Shown here one piece after another: positions 61,855 through 64,000 of a stretch of DNA of 64,000 bases. Positions within the stretch are counted from its first letter, which is position 1; each line of letters begins with the position of its first letter. The DNA comes from Rhizophagus irregularis (taxonomy: Eukaryota; Glomeromycota; Glomeromycetes; Glomerales; Glomeraceae): NCBI RefSeq assembly GCF_026210795.1, contig NC_089438.1, positions 3,183,501 to 3,247,500 on the forward strand, given 5' to 3'. Below the pieces are notes generated by a model. The model did no database searches and was not told the DNA's origin. It saw nothing but the letters and a program-made list of their open reading frames with translations. A program made the position numbers and the translations under genes.

Positions 61855-62284
61855 CTAGCATCTATCTAGAATTATTAGACGTTCGGTTTAAATTCATATT
61901 TTGCAAAATCTCATAATTTTATAAGAATAAGATCAATAAACCGATATAGTTATAATGTAAGAAGTTTATAAAATGGTAGAGCTTGTTTAAATTATTATTA
62001 AACAATGACAACAAAATTAGCGTTTAGAATTATATTTGCTTTATTATTTTAACTACTAGAGATTTGAAGTTAGATTCAAATAGTTTAAATTGCTAGTTTG
62101 CGTGTTGAAGTTAGTTTTACTTTTATTTTTCTTTCATTATGCTTTATAAATTATTATATTTAGTTTTTTTATTTACGTAGTATATTATAGTATATATGCA
62201 GTAAGTAGATTTATTGGATTTATGTTTATGAATATTCTATATTAAATGTAAAACTGTGATATATTTGCAACTGTCAATATTCCA
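61855..62284. other. Intergenic
   Basis: AT-rich flank between the Sel1 pseudogene and the MULE-like element; no gene seen. Confidence 0.5.
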
Positions 62285-62294
62285 CTCAATGTAT

Positions 62295-63538
62295 ATAATG
62301 GTGTAGTTAGCCGAAAAATTCAGCCGAAGGCGCAGTAAATTTTCGGCTAACAACACCCAGCCGAAAAAAATTCATGTTGATCTTGAATATTTTTTGAATA
62401 TTATATTGGTTCAACATCTACTATTTTCGGCTAGATATTTACGGCTAACTACATTATTATTTTAAAGAAGTGTAGTTAGCCGTAAATATCAAATGTAACA
62501 CAATAGTTTAAGTGGTAACAAGTAATGAAAATTGATTGTTCATATTACAATATTTACCATTATTATTTAATGGTAAATATTATGTAATATTGTTTGGTGT
62601 AAAATTGTTTCTTAAAATGTTTAATTTTAATATTTGCTTGTAAATAATTTTTAAATTCTTTGGTTTTCTTTTTAAAAAATTAAATACCAGTTTTTATTTT
62701 TTTTGATCGATTTGAATTAGTTCTAACAATTCTAATGATCTGCATGGTTAATTATAGGTATGGGAAATTATATTATAGACGCGGAAAATTATATTATAGA
62801 CGCAGTAAATTATATTATAAACATGGAAAATATTCAATAAAATGGATTTAAATATAATCAAAGATAATTTTTTTTTAATAAACTTTTTTTCTTTGTTATC
62901 AAATTTGCTAAATTTACTGAAATTCTTCACTTAATTATGGATTCTATTTCCACTAAACAACTTTTAACTAAAACTAGAAAAAAATTACCAAGTTTAAGTG
63001 AGATAATGTCTTATGGACAAAAACATAAAAAAATTCAGTGATCTTTCATATGTAGATGTTTATATATCTGAGGATATAGTTATAGATGAAGGTGCATGTT
63101 TATTATTACCAGATGAATTTAATGGTTATATACAACTGCTGATGGAGATTATAAATTTTGTTTGAACATTTATTATAGCTTAATAAAGTATAAATGATTA
63201 TAAAATTTTATATATTTTATAAATTAAATAAGTTAAATATATTAAATATATATAAAATCATCACATTTTGATGTTGCCTCCTTGTCTTGCTGGTTCGCTT
63301 TGGTCTCCTGGAATATTATATATTGGTGTTTCTTGCGCTTCTGATATTTCGGCTAACTACACTATTATTTAAAAAAAGTGTAGTTAGACGAAAATATTCA
63401 GCCGAAAATAGTAGATGTTGAACCAATAAAATATTCAATAAAATATTCTAGATCAACATGGATTTTTTTCGGCTGGGTGTTGTTAGCCGAAAATTTACTG
63501 CGCCTTCGGCTGAATTTTTCGGCTAACTACACCATTAT
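62295..63538. mobile_element. MULE-like element with roughly 180-bp TIRs
   Basis: The left arm starts ATAATGGTGTAGTTAGCCGA and the right arm ends with its inverse, TCGGCTAACTACACCATTAT. Both contain the block with GAAGGCGCAGTAAATTTTCG and the AACATCTACTATTTTCGGCT block, so inverted similarity covers about 180 bp; a second GTGTAGTTAG copy lies at the inner edge of each arm. Flanks CTCAATGTAT (62285-62294) and CTCAATATAT (63539-63548) match at 9 of 10 bases, a target duplication of Mutator size. Long TIRs plus a 9-10-bp duplication suggest a MULE. There is no transposase, but a decayed reading frame lies inside. Confidence 0.8.
62937..63200 (+). pseudogene. Decayed frame in the MULE-like element, possibly OTU-protease-like
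   Basis: An ATG opens DSISTKQLLTKTRKKLPSLS, then EIMSYGQKHKK; a shift leads to FSDLSYVDVYISEDIVIDEG and ACLLLPDEFNGYI; a further shift gives TTADGDYKFCLN. The order of a linker ending LLLPDEFNGYI and then TADGD resembles the start of an OTU-type cysteine protease, whose catalytic motif is DGxC. Here the cysteine position is Tyr. Short and broken, so the family call is tentative. Confidence 0.35.
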
Positions 63539-63548
63539 CTCAATATAT

Positions 63549-64000
63549 TTATAAAAATCATATTAATTATTATGCATAATAAATGTTATGGTTAGGCTGA
63601 TAGTTTTTTAGGCTGCACCTCATTTCCAACCTACCTTATATAAATTTATTTCATATGGTTTTTAGAAGCTTATTTATTTTTCCACTCGTGTAAACTGAAT
63701 ATTCATAACTTTTTTTAAATAAATATATCTCAAATATCTTAGCATAAAATGAAAAGATATTAATGGGACATGTACGGGTTTAGATAATAAAATTTAAATA
63801 TTAAAAATGTCAAGAAAAAAAAAGTCTTATTAGTATATTTACGAGTCCCATTCTCTAACAGTAGCTTCATAACGATTACGATCAGACTTGTACAATTGAG
63901 ATATTTAGGGCATTAAATCACGTTCTAATTTATTGGTAAATTATTTTTAGTTGAAATTAATCAGATCATTCAATAAAACAATGAATATGAAAAAGTGAAT
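63549..64000. other. Intergenic to the window end
   Basis: AT-rich, no gene or repeat recognised. Confidence 0.5.

Noticed and set aside
1-64000. tRNA, rRNA or snRNA genes
   Set aside because: No cloverleaf with A and B boxes or recognisable rRNA sequence was noticed by eye; a covariance-model scan would be needed to exclude small RNAs.

Overview
The window looks like nuclear DNA of an arbuscular mycorrhizal fungus of the Rhizophagus type. This is inferred from four things: very high A+T, genes cut by many short GT-AG introns (about 50-110 nt), large dispersed families of divergent tyrosine-kinase-like proteins, Sel1-repeat kinases, F-box/LRR and TPR proteins, and abundant non-autonomous transposons. 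No prokaryotic signals, tRNA, rRNA or CRISPR array was seen. All spliced models were assembled by eye from the sequence; most close exactly in frame, which is their main support.

Layout. 1-2.2 kb: AT-rich DNA with a hAT-like non-autonomous element (8-bp target duplication). 2.2-7.8 kb: a 14-exon gene for a 1514-residue GHKL-type ATPase (sacsin/DUF3684-like) ending in a zincin-like HELAHN motif. 7.8-15.6 kb: no intact gene; a degenerate TIR element, two adjacent tandem duplications, two gene relics and a second hAT-like element. 15.6-19.6 kb: a RING-like plus TPR protein with two reading-frame problems. 20.3-20.6 kb: relic of a kinase. 22.35-26.84 kb: a 4.5-kb foldback-like element whose roughly 1.6-kb inverted arms are built from tandem repeats. 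26.9-27.3 kb: a small TIR element.

28.7-61.9 kb is a kinase-rich region. It holds two related plus-strand kinases (28.7 and 55.8 kb), a frameshifted minus-strand kinase (33.6-35.3 kb), a head-to-tail triplication of a roughly 3-kb unit each carrying one minus-strand kinase (39.8-47.7 kb), and a broken kinase-Sel1 gene (58.4-61.9 kb). Two paralogous F-box genes (36.9 and 52.7 kb) lie between them. 62.3-63.5 kb: a MULE-like element with long TIRs and a possible OTU-protease relic.

How the genes may work together: the Cys-motif kinases share an N-terminal zinc-ribbon-like module, a kinase domain with DLG instead of DFG, an NLPEP linear motif at the end of the kinase exon, and a C-terminal tail spread over tiny exons. 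With F-box, RING/TPR and Sel1 proteins they fit expanded signalling and protein-turnover families. No substrate or pathway can be assigned from sequence alone.
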